Part shown: piece by piece, positions 52,384 to 63,600 of the stretch
Layout of the letters: each line of letters begins with the position of its first letter
How positions within the stretch are numbered: the stretch's first letter is position 1
Source: Verrucomicrobiota bacterium
GTDB lineage: Bacteria; Verrucomicrobiota; Verrucomicrobiia; CAIQCK01
Reading direction: 5' to 3'
Assembly: GCA_026397915.1 (NCBI GenBank)
Contig: JAPLTX010000039.1
Span: 92,954-156,953, forward strand
Length of the DNA: 64,000 nucleotides
Position numbers and translations under genes: made by a program
The notes under the pieces: model-generated
The model's database searches: none
What the model saw: only the letters and a program-made list of their open reading frames with translations
What the model was told of the DNA's origin: nothing

Positions 52384-53387
52384 TTGGAGGCGATCAGGAC
52401 AGCGAGACCGATGAAGTAGAACAGGAACATTGCACCGAGCAGCTTGCCGGTGCCGGCGGGTGCGCCCTTGAATTCCTTCCAGATGAACACGCCCCAGAAC
52501 GCGCCGACCATCGTCGCGCCCTGGCCGAGTCCGTAGGAGAGCGCCGGGCCGGCGGTGGTGCTGGCGATGATGCTGAACGACATGCCGACGTTCCAGATGA
52601 TGCCGCCAAGGATGCCGATGAGATGTAGGCGCGCGTTGCCCTTGGTGAAATAGTCGCGGTAGGTCACCGGCTCGCCGCTGAACGGCTTGGCCATGACGAT
52701 GCTGTTCCAGATGAAGTTCGACGCGAGCAGGCCGGCGCTGAAAAGCACGATGGCGGTGTAGGGGCTGAGCTTGCCGGTTTCGAGCGCCTTGGTAGCCGGG
52801 TCAATCGCGCCCATCGCCTGCGCGACGAAACTGTAGAACCAGCCCATCAGCACGCCCGCGACGACAGAGAGAACGATGCCTTTCACCGGCGTCTTCTTGC
52901 CCGCCGATGCGAGCTTCTTGTAGGCGAGCGCGTCGAGCACGATGGCGATCATCACGGCCGCCACGCCCGCCGCGAGCATCGGGACGTTGCCTTCAGGCTT
53001 CGCGACGTAGGTGGTGATGACGCCGAGCACGAGCGCGAGACCAACGCCGACGGGGAACGCCACTGCGAGGCCCGCGATGTCAATCGCCGCCACGAGCAGG
53101 ATGTTCGAGAGGTTGAAGATGACGCCACCGAGGAACGCCGAGCCGAGCCATTTGGCGTCGCCTTGCGCGAGGTCGGTGCAGAAGCCGCGTCCGCCGCTGC
53201 CGAAGTTGCCCATCGTGAACGCGAGGATCAGCGAGAGCAGGAAAACGCCGATGGCGTAGTCCCAGTAGAAAAGCTGGAAGCGCCATTCCTTGCTGGCGAG
53301 CTTTTGCGTGTTAGCCCACGACCCCCAACACAACATCGTCACGACGCACATCGCGACGGCCACGGGATACGATTCAACGATGATCAT
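52377..53387 (-). CDS. GRP-type (glucose/ribose porter) sugar transporter
   Basis: A 336-residue integral membrane protein with about ten hydrophobic segments. AMCVVTMLCWGSWANTQKL at the N-terminus, FYWDYAIG and the internal SNILLVAAIDIAGLAVAFPVG resemble the GRP/RhaT branch of the drug/metabolite superfamily (proton-coupled sugar uptake). ATG at 53385-53387 is chosen for the GGAG upstream on the minus strand. It lies 35 bases upstream of ribokinase, so ribose or another pentose is the probable cargo. Confidence 0.82.
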   Translation of the reverse strand: MIIVESYPVAVAMCVVTMLCWGSWANTQKLASKEWRFQLFYWDYAIGVFLLSLILAFTMGNFGSGGRGFCTDLAQGDAKWLGSAFLGGVIFNLSNILLVAAIDIAGLAVAFPVGVGLALVLGVITTYVAKPEGNVPMLAAGVAAVMIAIVLDALAYKKLASAGKKTPVKGIVLSVVAGVLMGWFYSFVAQAMGAIDPATKALETGKLSPYTAIVLFSAGLLASNFIWNSIVMAKPFSGEPVTYRDYFTKGNARLHLIGILGGIIWNVGMSFSIIASTTAGPALSYGLGQGATMVGAFWGVFIWKEFKGAPAGTGKLLGAMFLFYFIGLAVLIASKL

Positions 53388-53400
53388 GGTTGTCTCCTTT

Positions 53401-56400
53401 TCATTCTCCGAACGCCTGCAACTCACCGCACGAGGCGAACGCCTGCTTTGGGTTGTCGCCACACGCAGGCACACCGATGACGCGGATGGCGACGGCCCTT
53501 ACCGGCTCTGGCAGACGAAGCGTGAACGTCTGGCCGGGCTTGAGCTTCTTGTTGTCGGTGGCGGTCGTGGCGGGATAGTCGCTCAACTCGCCGACCATTT
53601 CCCACGCACCATTCTTCTCGCGCTGGACCTGCACCTTGGGCGGGCCGACGAACCAGCCGCCGTCGTGGAACGTCTTGCCTTGAACGAAGGCAACGCGACG
53701 GATCGCAGCGGGTGCGTCGAGCGTGACGGCGAACCAGTCCTCCTTCGCCGGTTTGCCGTCGAAGGTGACGACGCAGCTCTGCAAGTCGTCGTCGTTGATC
53801 GAGCCATTCTGGTTGCCCTGGCGTGACCGGCTTTCGACGCCGTCGAGCAATACGTTGGCGCTCGGCTGGCCCGCGAGCGGCAGCCAGACTTTGTAGCGGG
53901 CGGCGGTGGCGCCGGCGTCGGCGAACGGAACTAGACGCGCGGTGAAATGCGTGCTGCCGCGCCGGGTTGCGGCGTTGACACGGAAGAGTTGCGCGCCGGG
54001 CCATGTCTGCCAGTCGGCCGGAGCGGCTTCCGGAGTGACGGCGAGCGCGGCGAGGTCGGGCTTGGCGATGGCAAACGCGTTGAGCGGTTGCTTGGCGTTC
54101 GCCAGCAGCGATTCATCGGCGGCGAGCACAAGCGGGCCGTAGAGCACGGCAACCTTGTCTTGGTTCAGGTGATCGCCGGTGACGATTTGCGATTCGAGCT
54201 TGAGGTTCAGTTCGATCACGTCGCCGGATTTCCACGCGCGCCGCAGCGCGGTGTAACCATCGTCCCCGCTTTTTGCGCCGGCGGATGGCTTGAGGGAACT
54301 TTGTTTGCACCACGCCGGGATGCGCAACTTGACGGAGAATTCCTTCGGCGTCGCCGGCTCGACGACGATGCGGATGCGGCCGTCGGCGGGATAGCGCGTT
54401 TCGATGTTCAGCGTCAGCGGCGTGCCGTCGTGCAACGCGAGCCGGGCGGTGCCGGCGTCGAAGAGATTGATGACAGCGCCATCCCGATCGGTGGTGACCG
54501 CAAACGTCGGCAGCAGCGCGATGCCGCGCGGGCCGCTGGAGAGGCAGCAGTGACCGTCGAGCGTGGCGCTGTAGGGTTTCTTGCCTTCCATCTGGACGTA
54601 GTAGCCCCACGCGGTGCCGTCGGGTTTCTGCGCGCCGAGGAGTTGGTTGAGCGTGACGCGTTCGAGCTGATCGGCGAAACGCGCCTCGCCGGTCAGCCGC
54701 AGGAGCTGCATGTTGAACTGGAGCCACGTGACGGTGACGCAGGTCTCGCCGACGTTGGCGACGTTTGGCAAATCGAAGTCGTCGTGGAAATGTTCGCCAT
54801 AACTCGACGCGCCGGTCAGGTAGAGGCGGTGGTCCACGATGTCCTGCCAGGCGTTGAGGCAGGCGTCGAGCAGTTTCCTGTCGCCGGTGGTGCGATAGAG
54901 TTCGAGGGCGCCGTTGAGGCATGAGAGCATCTCGTAGGCTTTCGCGTTGCCGACCTTGTCCACGCGTTTGAGTTCCAACAGTCGCGAGACGATGTGCGGG
55001 CCGTTCGGCTGTTCCCAAGCGCGGAGGATGTAGTTGCAGAAATCAAGATAACGCGGCTCTCCGGTCAGCCGGTAGAGCAACACCATCGGCTCCAGCACGC
55101 TCGTCGGCGCCATGCCGACGTGCGCGCCACACGGGATGATGTCGCGCTGGCCGGGGGCGTCGCCAAAGGTTTTGCAGAGCAGGTCGGCCATGCGACGGCA
55201 GGTCGGCAACGGCGCGAGGTTGCCGGTGCAGCGCATGTAGGTGACGAGCCCGATGAGGTTGTATTTGTGTGCCCAGATGTCCCACGAGGTCCAGCGGTTC
55301 TTGTCGAGGTAGGTGCCGAGGTAGCCGTCGGCGAGCTGACACTTGGCGAGTTCGGTGACGGCCTCGTCCAGTTTCGCGCGCAAGGCAGCGTCGCCGGTGT
55401 TGACCCAGGCGAGCGTCGCAGCGTGGAGCCATTTGCCGATGTGCTCGCCGTCCCACGACTGGCGGCCGGGGCGTTTGCGGTAGCCTTCGAGCAGGCGGTC
55501 GGTGTCAATCATCGCGAGCCGGTTCTCTTCGTTGGCGGCGATGCGCATGCCGAGCCATCCGGTCAACTGCACACGGTCGGGGATCTGGAAGTCCTGTTTA
55601 TCGGCGACAGCGCACGGAACTTTCTCCGGTAACAGCTTGGTGGAAGCAGCCTGAGATCGGTTCGCTTTTCGGTATTCGAAAGTGCCTTTGATCTTGGCCA
55701 TTTCCTCCGGCGTGAATCGCGAGTTGGCGATGGGGCCAGGCTCCCAGCTTCGCTCCAGCACGCTCGGCTTCGGCGTTTGAACAGGGATCACGAAGACCTC
55801 CTCGCCATTGGCATCTTTCTCGACGCGACCGCCGGCGCGCGCGATGGCTTGGCGGGCGAGTTTATCGCTCACCTCATAGACCTTCGGCAGCGTGTAATCG
55901 GAAAAGCTGAACTTGCGGCTGAGGTCGAGCTTCTCGGTGAAACGCGCGGGGATCTTCGATGCGCCAAGTGCGGCAAAGAAGATGCCGCCGGCGTTGGCGG
56001 GATTGCAGTCGCTGTCCTGGCCGCAACGGCAAGCGATGATCATTGTCTTGTCGGGATCACCCTGGCTGTAGAGGAGGCCCATCAGGACGTAGGCACCGTT
56101 GAGTTTGACATCAATGCTGCCGTCGCCTTTGCTGCCCGGCTTGCCGGACAATCCGTGGCTGTAGCGCGAATCCTTGTGATATTTCTCCTCAACGAGCTGC
56201 CAGGTTTTGGTCCAGTCGGCGTTTTCCTTCGACCACGCAAGAAGGTCGCGGACCATCCTGGCGTATTGGCTCTCGGACGGAATGCACCGGAGGCCGGCTT
56301 CGATCAAGCGCCGGGGATCGGACTGGAAATACGCCTCGGCATACATGCCGCCGATGAACTGGCCGGCGTAGAGGCCGTCGCCATAGTTCATCAGTCGGCC

Positions 56401-56928
56401 GAACTTTTCGCCGAGCGCGATGGAGAGGTTTGGCAGGCCCGGCGCGATGATGCCGGAGTAATCGGCTTCGATCTGGTAGTCAATGTCATCGCCGTGTGCC
56501 GAGAATTTTGGATGACTGCTATCGGGTGGAGCGATGCCTTTGCGGAGGTTCTCGCGGCCGGCTTTGTTGGCGCACCAGAGCGGATAACCGCTGTTGGCGA
56601 AGTCAATGCCCGCCTGCCGGATTGAAGCGTCGAGGCCGTATAGTTCCAGCGTCCTCATGAACGTCATCTCGACGTAGCAATCGTCGTTGTTGTGCTGGTT
56701 GACCATCTCCGGCTTCCACGGTGGCATCTGGGCTTCGGGGATGATGTCGCCTTTGACCTTGAACTCCGTGGGCGCGCCCCAACCGACGCCGATCATCTGG
56801 CCGAGCCACGCGCCTTTCATCTTGTCCACGAACTCCTTCACTGGCAGGCGGCGGAATTGCGTGTCGGCAGCGAAGGCAGGCGCGAGCGTGATGACGAAAG
56901 TGGCGATGAGAAGAAGGAATCGCATCAT
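53401..56928 (-). CDS. Exported ADP-ribosylglycohydrolase-GH127 fusion
   Basis: A 1175-residue protein with a signal peptide ([17 protein letters not shown]). Residues ~30-370 are ADP-ribosylglycohydrolase-like: [15 protein letters not shown], the acidic pair Asp82-Asp83, HGDD (148-149) and GQDSDC (305, 307) supply the expected Mg ligands. Residues ~450-1000 are GH127 beta-L-arabinofuranosidase-like: Glu712, Glu728, Cys730 and Cys794-Cys795 match the zinc/cysteine site of HypBA1 (the Glu-Glu spacing of 16 and Glu-Cys of 2 are the same). Residues beyond ~1080 are a lectin-like cap. The fusion is unusual. It overlaps the upstream gene as ATGA and is 13 bases from the transporter gene. Confidence 0.85.
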   Translation of the reverse strand: MMRFLLLIATFVITLAPAFAADTQFRRLPVKEFVDKMKGAWLGQMIGVGWGAPTEFKVKGDIIPEAQMPPWKPEMVNQHNNDDCYVEMTFMRTLELYGLDASIRQAGIDFANSGYPLWCANKAGRENLRKGIAPPDSSHPKFSAHGDDIDYQIEADYSGIIAPGLPNLSIALGEKFGRLMNYGDGLYAGQFIGGMYAEAYFQSDPRRLIEAGLRCIPSESQYARMVRDLLAWSKENADWTKTWQLVEEKYHKDSRYSHGLSGKPGSKGDGSIDVKLNGAYVLMGLLYSQGDPDKTMIIACRCGQDSDCNPANAGGIFFAALGASKIPARFTEKLDLSRKFSFSDYTLPKVYEVSDKLARQAIARAGGRVEKDANGEEVFVIPVQTPKPSVLERSWEPGPIANSRFTPEEMAKIKGTFEYRKANRSQAASTKLLPEKVPCAVADKQDFQIPDRVQLTGWLGMRIAANEENRLAMIDTDRLLEGYRKRPGRQSWDGEHIGKWLHAATLAWVNTGDAALRAKLDEAVTELAKCQLADGYLGTYLDKNRWTSWDIWAHKYNLIGLVTYMRCTGNLAPLPTCRRMADLLCKTFGDAPGQRDIIPCGAHVGMAPTSVLEPMVLLYRLTGEPRYLDFCNYILRAWEQPNGPHIVSRLLELKRVDKVGNAKAYEMLSCLNGALELYRTTGDRKLLDACLNAWQDIVDHRLYLTGASSYGEHFHDDFDLPNVANVGETCVTVTWLQFNMQLLRLTGEARFADQLERVTLNQLLGAQKPDGTAWGYYVQMEGKKPYSATLDGHCCLSSGPRGIALLPTFAVTTDRDGAVINLFDAGTARLALHDGTPLTLNIETRYPADGRIRIVVEPATPKEFSVKLRIPAWCKQSSLKPSAGAKSGDDGYTALRRAWKSGDVIELNLKLESQIVTGDHLNQDKVAVLYGPLVLAADESLLANAKQPLNAFAIAKPDLAALAVTPEAAPADWQTWPGAQLFRVNAATRRGSTHFTARLVPFADAGATAARYKVWLPLAGQPSANVLLDGVESRSRQGNQNGSINDDDLQSCVVTFDGKPAKEDWFAVTLDAPAAIRRVAFVQGKTFHDGGWFVGPPKVQVQREKNGAWEMVGELSDYPATTATDNKKLKPGQTFTLRLPEPVRAVAIRVIGVPACGDNPKQAFASCGELQAFGE

Positions 56929-59660
56929 GGCGCCATACTATTGGAGAGCTTGAGGTTGTCGAGATAGAAGGCAGTCTTTGCTTTGGCGGTGCTGCAAAAA
57001 CCGAACCAGCGGAGTGTTTTCCAATCGGCGTTGCCGTTTTTCAAACTGGTGAAGCGGCGGGGCGGCTCGCCGGGCAACGTCACGGCGAGGTCCCATGTGC
57101 CGGTGGATTGCGGGCCGAGGCCGGCGCTCAGCTCGAAGTGGACCCACTTGCCGGCGGGCATCGCCAGCAGTTCTTTGCCGTGAACGCGCAGCTTGCCGTC
57201 GCCGATCCAAATATTCGGCCCGACGAGGTAGGGATGGCCCTCGCCGCGCCATTCGTGAAACAGAACCGCGCCCGGCTCGACGCGGATGTCGAAGCTGAAG
57301 CGCGTGACGCCGTTGGTGTGGCTCGGGTCGTAGAAGAAGTGCGGGTTGTAGACGAACTTCAAGCCGGGCGCGTCGGTGATCTTGAGGCTGCGCTTGCCGC
57401 TCGCGGCGGTTTCTTCCGTGACGGCGACAGAGTCGCCTTTCTTCTCGACGTAAACGTGCGCATCGGCCAGCGGTGCGCCGCCGGGCGCGGACTCGAAGTC
57501 CTCGTTGAGCGCCAGCGGCGGCAACGGCGGCGGTGCGGGCGGACGCTCGGCGGCGGGGAACTTCGCGCTGCGAGCGAGTTTCACCCACGCGTGGTCGCCA
57601 TAGACGCCGGCCTTCGTGTAGTCGAACGGTTTGAAGCCGATCTTCGCTGAGGGCGAGCCGGACTTGAGCCGGAAGTCGCCGCGTGCGGCGTTGACGAACT
57701 TCGGGTCGGCGATGAGCGAGCCGGCGTCCTTGCCGCTGCGCTGCCATTCCTCAAACGGCTGCCCCGCAAACGTCGTGGCGTTGGTGCCGGCGTTCCAGTA
57801 GAGATTGCTGCGCAGGATGACGTTGGTGTCTTTCCAGTTGCTGCTCAGCAGCGTGCCTTCCTTCCAAAGAACGATGTTGTTCTCAAACGTGAACGAGAGG
57901 TGTGGCTCGACGCGGCTGCGCTGGAGCTGGCCCTCCAGGCTGAACGCGAAGATGTTGTTGCGGATGACGTTTTCCTTCCCGTAGTGCTGGTGGAAGCCGC
58001 CGGTCTTGGTGTTATAGACAAGGTTGTTCTCCATCGTGATGCCGGTGCTGCCTTCGTCGGTGTAGAGGCCCCAGCCGCCGTAGCTGTAAGCGTAGATGTC
58101 GTGGCAGAGGTTGTTGCTGACGACGGTGCCCTCCGACGGGCCGAGCGTATAGACCGCGCCCATGTCGCTCATGATCCAGTGGCCGAGGTGGTGGAGATGG
58201 TTGAACTCGACGCGGTTTCGCTTGGCGCGGCTCTCGGCGTAGCCCCAACGCCAGCCGACCGATACCGCAGTGTAGGGAACGTCGGCGATGTCGTTGTGTG
58301 TGACCGTGTTGTCAGGACTGTGGCCGATCCAGACGCCGACCGTGCCCGCGTCAATCCGGCCGCAACCGTGGATGATGTTGTTGTCCACCGTGATGTGGCT
58401 CGTCAGGTCGGCGTCACTGGGGCTATTGTTCTCCCACCCTTGGCCGATGCGCACGCCGCCCGCGCCGAGGTCGTGCAGGTAACAATGCTCCACGCGGCAA
58501 TCGCGGCAGCCGCGGCGGAACCAGACGGCGTAGGTGCCGAGGTGCGCGATCTCGCAGTCGCACAGCGTCACGCACCGCGTGCCGTCGGCTAGAACCATGC
58601 CGGTCATGCTCACCGCAGCTTGGCCGTCGCTTTGGCCCTTGTCGGGCAGGATGAACTGGCCGTGGCGAAACGCCAGCCCGCGCAGTGCGATGTGCTCGAC
58701 GAACTTTCCGGCCGCCGGGTCGCCGGCAAACTCGACGAACCTCTCGACGACCGGGGCGACAACCTCCGCGCGCGCCATGTTCTCGCCGGGCAGCGGCTTG
58801 TAGTAGAGCGTGCCGTTGCGGTCGAGGAACCACTCGCCCGGAGTGTCGAGCGCCTCGCGGAAGTTCTCGATGTGATAGCGCTGCTGTGTCTCCCACTGGC
58901 CAAATGCCCACGCCGCGTTGCCCGTCATGACGAGCATCATTTTCTTCGCATCCACCGCCGCCAGCCGATGGCGCGAGCTTTCCCACGAGTGATAGGCCAC
59001 CACCGTCGCGTCGTGCAATTCCGCGGCGGATTTGCCGAGCAACGGCTTGATATCGTCGCCGCGCGCGATGAAGGCGCGGTTGGCGAGGTTGACTTCCTTG
59101 CCGGTCAGCGGGTCGAGGCCGTAGCCGGCTTTCTTCGCCATGCGGTAGTAGAACTTGTTCGGCGAGCGCGCTCGCGTCGCGCGCTTGCCGTTGACCCAGA
59201 GCTGCTCGAAATACCACTGTCCCGCCTTCACCTCTGGCACCTGCGCGGTCCAAATACCGTCCGCGCCGCGCTGCCAGCCGATGATGGGTCGTCCTCCGCT
59301 GAAAACCGGCTTCGCGCCGCGCGCCGCCTCGTAGCTGATTGGGCACTTCTCTGTGCCGCTGTCCTCTGGCGTGAACACCAACGGCGCAGTGAGTGCGTAG
59401 TTACCGCCGGCGACGATGACACGCTCCGGCTCAGTGAGCGGGCCGGCGGCCTTCAGCTTCCGCACCGCGTCGCGCGCGCCTTGAAGCGACGCGAGCGGGC
59501 CATCGCTGTGGTCGCGGTTCGGCCGCGTGAGCTTGCCGGACCAAGTGTCGTTGCCGTCAGTAGCGACGTAGAGCGTGACGGCGTGCGCGGTGACGGCGAA
59601 AGCCATCGCAGCGAGCAGGGTGGGGAAGGTTGCCTTACGGACGGATTTCAATCGTAGCAT
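56925..59660 (-). CDS. Exported right-handed beta-helix protein with C-terminal LamG/CBM-like domain
   Basis: A 911-residue protein. The signal ([16 protein letters not shown]) is followed by [20 protein letters not shown], a typical start for exported beta-helix proteins. Rungs rich in N-N-x-I and [10 protein letters not shown] occupy ~360-640. The C-terminal ~180 residues are a jelly-roll with NEDFESAP at its start. Such proteins are polysaccharide lyases, hydrolases or epimerases; no catalytic set is certain. ATG at 59658-59660 has AAGGAG on the minus strand. It is the promoter-proximal gene of the pentose operon. Confidence 0.78.
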   Translation of the reverse strand: MLRLKSVRKATFPTLLAAMAFAVTAHAVTLYVATDGNDTWSGKLTRPNRDHSDGPLASLQGARDAVRKLKAAGPLTEPERVIVAGGNYALTAPLVFTPEDSGTEKCPISYEAARGAKPVFSGGRPIIGWQRGADGIWTAQVPEVKAGQWYFEQLWVNGKRATRARSPNKFYYRMAKKAGYGLDPLTGKEVNLANRAFIARGDDIKPLLGKSAAELHDATVVAYHSWESSRHRLAAVDAKKMMLVMTGNAAWAFGQWETQQRYHIENFREALDTPGEWFLDRNGTLYYKPLPGENMARAEVVAPVVERFVEFAGDPAAGKFVEHIALRGLAFRHGQFILPDKGQSDGQAAVSMTGMVLADGTRCVTLCDCEIAHLGTYAVWFRRGCRDCRVEHCYLHDLGAGGVRIGQGWENNSPSDADLTSHITVDNNIIHGCGRIDAGTVGVWIGHSPDNTVTHNDIADVPYTAVSVGWRWGYAESRAKRNRVEFNHLHHLGHWIMSDMGAVYTLGPSEGTVVSNNLCHDIYAYSYGGWGLYTDEGSTGITMENNLVYNTKTGGFHQHYGKENVIRNNIFAFSLEGQLQRSRVEPHLSFTFENNIVLWKEGTLLSSNWKDTNVILRSNLYWNAGTNATTFAGQPFEEWQRSGKDAGSLIADPKFVNAARGDFRLKSGSPSAKIGFKPFDYTKAGVYGDHAWVKLARSAKFPAAERPPAPPPLPPLALNEDFESAPGGAPLADAHVYVEKKGDSVAVTEETAASGKRSLKITDAPGLKFVYNPHFFYDPSHTNGVTRFSFDIRVEPGAVLFHEWRGEGHPYLVGPNIWIGDGKLRVHGKELLAMPAGKWVHFELSAGLGPQSTGTWDLAVTLPGEPPRRFTSLKNGNADWKTLRWFGFCSTAKAKTAFYLDNLKLSNSMAP

Positions 59661-59724
59661 GTTAGTCTCCTTGCGCTTTACGTTGACGCGAAAAGTGATA
59701 CCGTAGCGGCAGAGGATAGCAACT

Positions 59725-60498
59725 ATGAAAACACTGCTTCGCTTGATCGTCGTTCTTATCGTTCTCGCTGCCGGGTTATACCTCGGCCGCAATTTCATCA
59801 CACAGCAGTCGCTCGAAGTTGGCGTTAAGAAGATGACCGGCTTTTCGCTGAAGATCGGCTCGCTGGACCTGGCGCTCGGTCAGAGCCGGATTGCGGTGCG
59901 CGACCTCTCGTTGCTCAATCCGCCGGAGTTCGAGGAGCCGGTCTTCGTCGAGATGCCGGAACTGACGGTGGATTACGACGCAGGTTCCATGCTCGGCGGC
60001 ACACCACATCTGAAAAATCTTGTCCTGGACCTCAAGCGCATCGTCATCGTCCGGACCAAGAACGGCGATTCGAATGCGATGAAACTCAAGGGCGCGCTCG
60101 GTAGTGGCGGTGGTGGCAAGAGCCATTACAAGGTGGATACGCTCCGCCTAAAGATCGGCACCGTGGAACTCAAGGATTACAAGTCGGGCAACACGATGAA
60201 GAGAAGCATCCCGCTCAACTTGGACGATACCTACCACAACTTCACCGACGCCACCGACATCAACCGCCTCGTGCTGCTCACCGTCCTCAAAAAGGCGGGC
60301 TTGCCGAACATCGGCATTGACGTGGGCCAACTGACCGGTTCCCTCGGCAACATCACCAACGTCGCCGGCGAAACCGTCAAGGGCCTCGCCGACACGCTCG
60401 GCAAAGCAGGCGCGGGCGCGGCCGACACCGTGCAAAAAACCGGCAAGGGATTGTTCGATTCGCTTAAGAATATAGTGCCCGGCACGTCCTCTAAGTAA
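59725..60498 (+). CDS. Small AsmA-like membrane-anchored protein
   Basis: A 257-residue protein with one N-terminal helix ([15 protein letters not shown]) and the AsmA-type start [38 protein letters not shown], including the NPP-E/G-F turn shared with the protein at 44660. Low-complexity helical text ([20 protein letters not shown]) ends it. AGAGGA lies eight bases before the ATG. It lies divergent from the beta-helix operon; the 64 bases between hold both start regions. Function unknown, envelope lipid or polymer handling possible. Confidence 0.78.
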   Translation: MKTLLRLIVVLIVLAAGLYLGRNFITQQSLEVGVKKMTGFSLKIGSLDLALGQSRIAVRDLSLLNPPEFEEPVFVEMPELTVDYDAGSMLGGTPHLKNLVLDLKRIVIVRTKNGDSNAMKLKGALGSGGGGKSHYKVDTLRLKIGTVELKDYKSGNTMKRSIPLNLDDTYHNFTDATDINRLVLLTVLKKAGLPNIGIDVGQLTGSLGNITNVAGETVKGLADTLGKAGAGAADTVQKTGKGLFDSLKNIVPGTSSK

Positions 60499-60615
60499 CA
60501 GCGGGTTCTGTCGAGGCGTGCGTTGGCGGCGCCACGCGCCAATCGCAACTTTTTTCCGCGGTAGGGGTTCTTGCTACGTGCATAATAGTGCGAAGGTGAC
60601 TGAGCAAGAACTTGG

Positions 60616-63600
60616 ATGAGCCAGCCGGCGCGATCATTCCTGGCGGGCGAGTTCCGCCCGGAGTTTCTTCAGGACGAACTGTTGCACGAGTTGTTCGTCG
60701 CGGCGGCGCTGCGGCGGCCAGAGCATCCGGCAGCGCGTTGCTGCGGTGTTGCGTTGAGCTACGCCGAACTCCTCCGCCGCTCAACGCAAACCGCACGCTA
60801 CCTTCACAAGCTCGGCGTCGGCCGCGGCGAGCGCGTCGCCATCTGGATGCCGCGCGGCATGGACATGTATGTGGCGGTGCTCGGCGTGCTGCAAGCTGGT
60901 GCGGCTTACGTGCCGCTCGATCCCGATTACCCGCTGGACCGCGTCGCCTACGTGGTGCGCGACAGCGGCGCGCGCGCCATCATCACCGCCCGGCAACTCG
61001 CTCCGCCGCCGGGCGCATTGCCGTGCCACGAGATTGTTTTTGAGGACGACGCGGCTGAGATGGCCGCGTGCTCACACGAGCCGGTGTCGCGCGAGGAGAC
61101 CGGCCTGACGCCGGACGATTGCGCCTACGTCATCTACACGTCAGGTTCCACTGGCCGGCCAAAGGGTGTGATGATTTCGCACCGTTCGATTTGCCATTTC
61201 GTGCGCTCTGAAGGTTCGGTGCTCGGCTTGCGCGACGACGACGTGGTGTTCCAGGGCTTCTCACTTTCGTTCGACATGTCGTTGGAGGAAATCTGGCCGG
61301 CGTGGGCCGCGGGCGCGACGTTGCTGGTCGGCACGGCGGAGCTGATGCGCGCGGGCGGCGACCTCGCGGCGATTCTGGCGCGCGAGGGGCTGACCGCATG
61401 GACGTGTGTGCCGACGTTGTTGGCGATGCAGGAAACCTCGGTGCCGACGCTGCGCGTGTTGAACCTCGGTGGCGAAGCGTGCCCGCCGGAACTGGTCCGC
61501 CGCTTCGCACGACCCGGGTTGCGCATTCTCAACACCTACGGTCCAACCGAGGTGACCATCACCGCCACGGTTGCCGAGGTGATGCCGGACCGGCCGGTCA
61601 CCATCGGCCGGCCATTGCCGAACTACATCTGCCATATCGTTGGCGAGAACTTGGCGCCTGTTGCGCCGGGCGAGTCGGGCGAACTTTGCGTCGGCGGCCC
61701 CGGCCTCGCGCTCGGTTACGTTGGTCGCACCGATCTCACGGCGGAGAAGTTCATTCCGAATCCGTTCTTCGAGCACGGCGGGCGCGACCCGATGCTCTAC
61801 CGCACGGGCGACCTCGCGCGCCTCAACGCTGACGGCGAGATCGAGTGTCTCGGCCGCATGGACACGCAGGTGAAGATTCGCGGCTTCCGCGTCGAGCTTT
61901 CGGAGATTGAGTCGGTCATCATGTCCATCGGCGTCGTGCGCAACGCCGTCGTGTCGCTGCACAAGGACGACGGTGGTGTGGACACGCTGGTGGCCTATCT
62001 TGTGCCGAAGGATGGCGCGATTGACGAGAAGGCGTTGCGCGCGCGGTTGAAGGAGCGGCTACCAGTTTACATGGTGCCGTCCGTGTTTGAAATCGTCACG
62101 ACGTTGCCGACGCTGCCGAGTGGCAAGGTGGACCGGAAGAGCCTTCCGAAGCCAACGCACGCGCCAGTCGTTGAAGAGCGGCCCGTCGTTCCGCCTGCGA
62201 CGCCGACGGAAACGGCGCTGCACGTAGTGTGGGGCCAGGTCTTCACGCCATCGCATGTTTCGGTGGAAGACGATTTTTTTCTCGATCTCGGCGGCCACTC
62301 GCTGCGCGTGGCGCAGATGGTGTCGCGCGTCCGCAAGCAGCCGGCACTGCGCCACATCTCGATGGTGGACGTTTACAACCAGCCGACGATCCGCCGGCTC
62401 GCCGCGCACCTCGACGCGACGCGCCCGGCCGAAGCCGCGACGACGACCGCGGCCACCGCGGCCGCGCGCAAGGAGGAGTTCCTGCCAGTGCCGCAGTGGC
62501 GATACTGGGCGTGCGCCGCCGCGCAGGCGGTGAGCCTCGTGTTCATCTTCGCCGTGTTCTCGCTCCAGTGGCTCATTCCCTATTTGACTTACGCCGTGCT
62601 ATCGAACTGGGAGGAGAACAAGGCGGTGGCGGTCGGCATGGCGATGGCATTTTACATCCTGGCGATTCCGATTATGCTCGCCATCGGCATCGTCACCAAA
62701 TGGGTTGTGCTCGGCCGGCTGCGGCCCGGCGAGTATCCGCTGTGGGGCGCGTATTATTTCCGCTGGTGGTTTGTGAACCGCGTGCTCGATACGGTGCCGA
62801 CACATTTTCTCGGCGGCACGCCGTTGATGGCGCTCTACCAACGGCTACTCGGCGCGCGCATCGGGCGCAACGTCCACCTGCGCGACGACACGGTGGACGA
62901 GCCGGACTGCACGGAGATCGGCGACGATTCCAGTTTTAGCCCCGGCGCGACGCTCTCCTGCTCGAAGGTGGAGAACGGGCGGTTAAAGATCGGCCGCGTG
63001 CGCGTGGGACGCGGCTGCTACGTCGGCGCGAACAGCGCGATCACCACCGGCTGCGTGATCGGCGATGGCGCCGAGATCGAGGACCTCACGATGGTGCCGC
63101 CGGGCACGAGCGTCCCGGCCGGTGAAGTATGGGGCGGATCGCCCGCCCGCTTCGTGGGCCGCGCGGAACCTACCACCGCGCCCGAACCGTCACTCGCTAC
63201 GCGAGCACGCTACGGATTGCTGTTCGGCGCGCTGCTGTTCATCTTCCCACTGTTTGCGATCACGCCGATTTTCCCCGGTATGATGCTGATGGCGGAACTC
63301 GACCAGGCGACGGATGCCTACCACTTTCTGCTGCTGTCGCCGGCGCTGGCGCTGGTGTTCGTGCTTTCGATGTGTTTCCAAATCGCGGTGCTGAAGTGGC
63401 TGCTCGTCGGCCGCGTGAAGCCGGGCCGCCATGAAGTGTTCAGCTTCGCCTACGTCCGGCACTGGCTGGCGGACAAGCTGATGGAACTGAGCCTCGACCT
63501 GCTCTCGCCGCTCTACGCCACGATTTACCTGAACCCGTGGTATCGGCTGCTCGGCGTGAAACTCGGCCGGCGCGCGGAGGTGTCCACCGCGTCGTCCATC

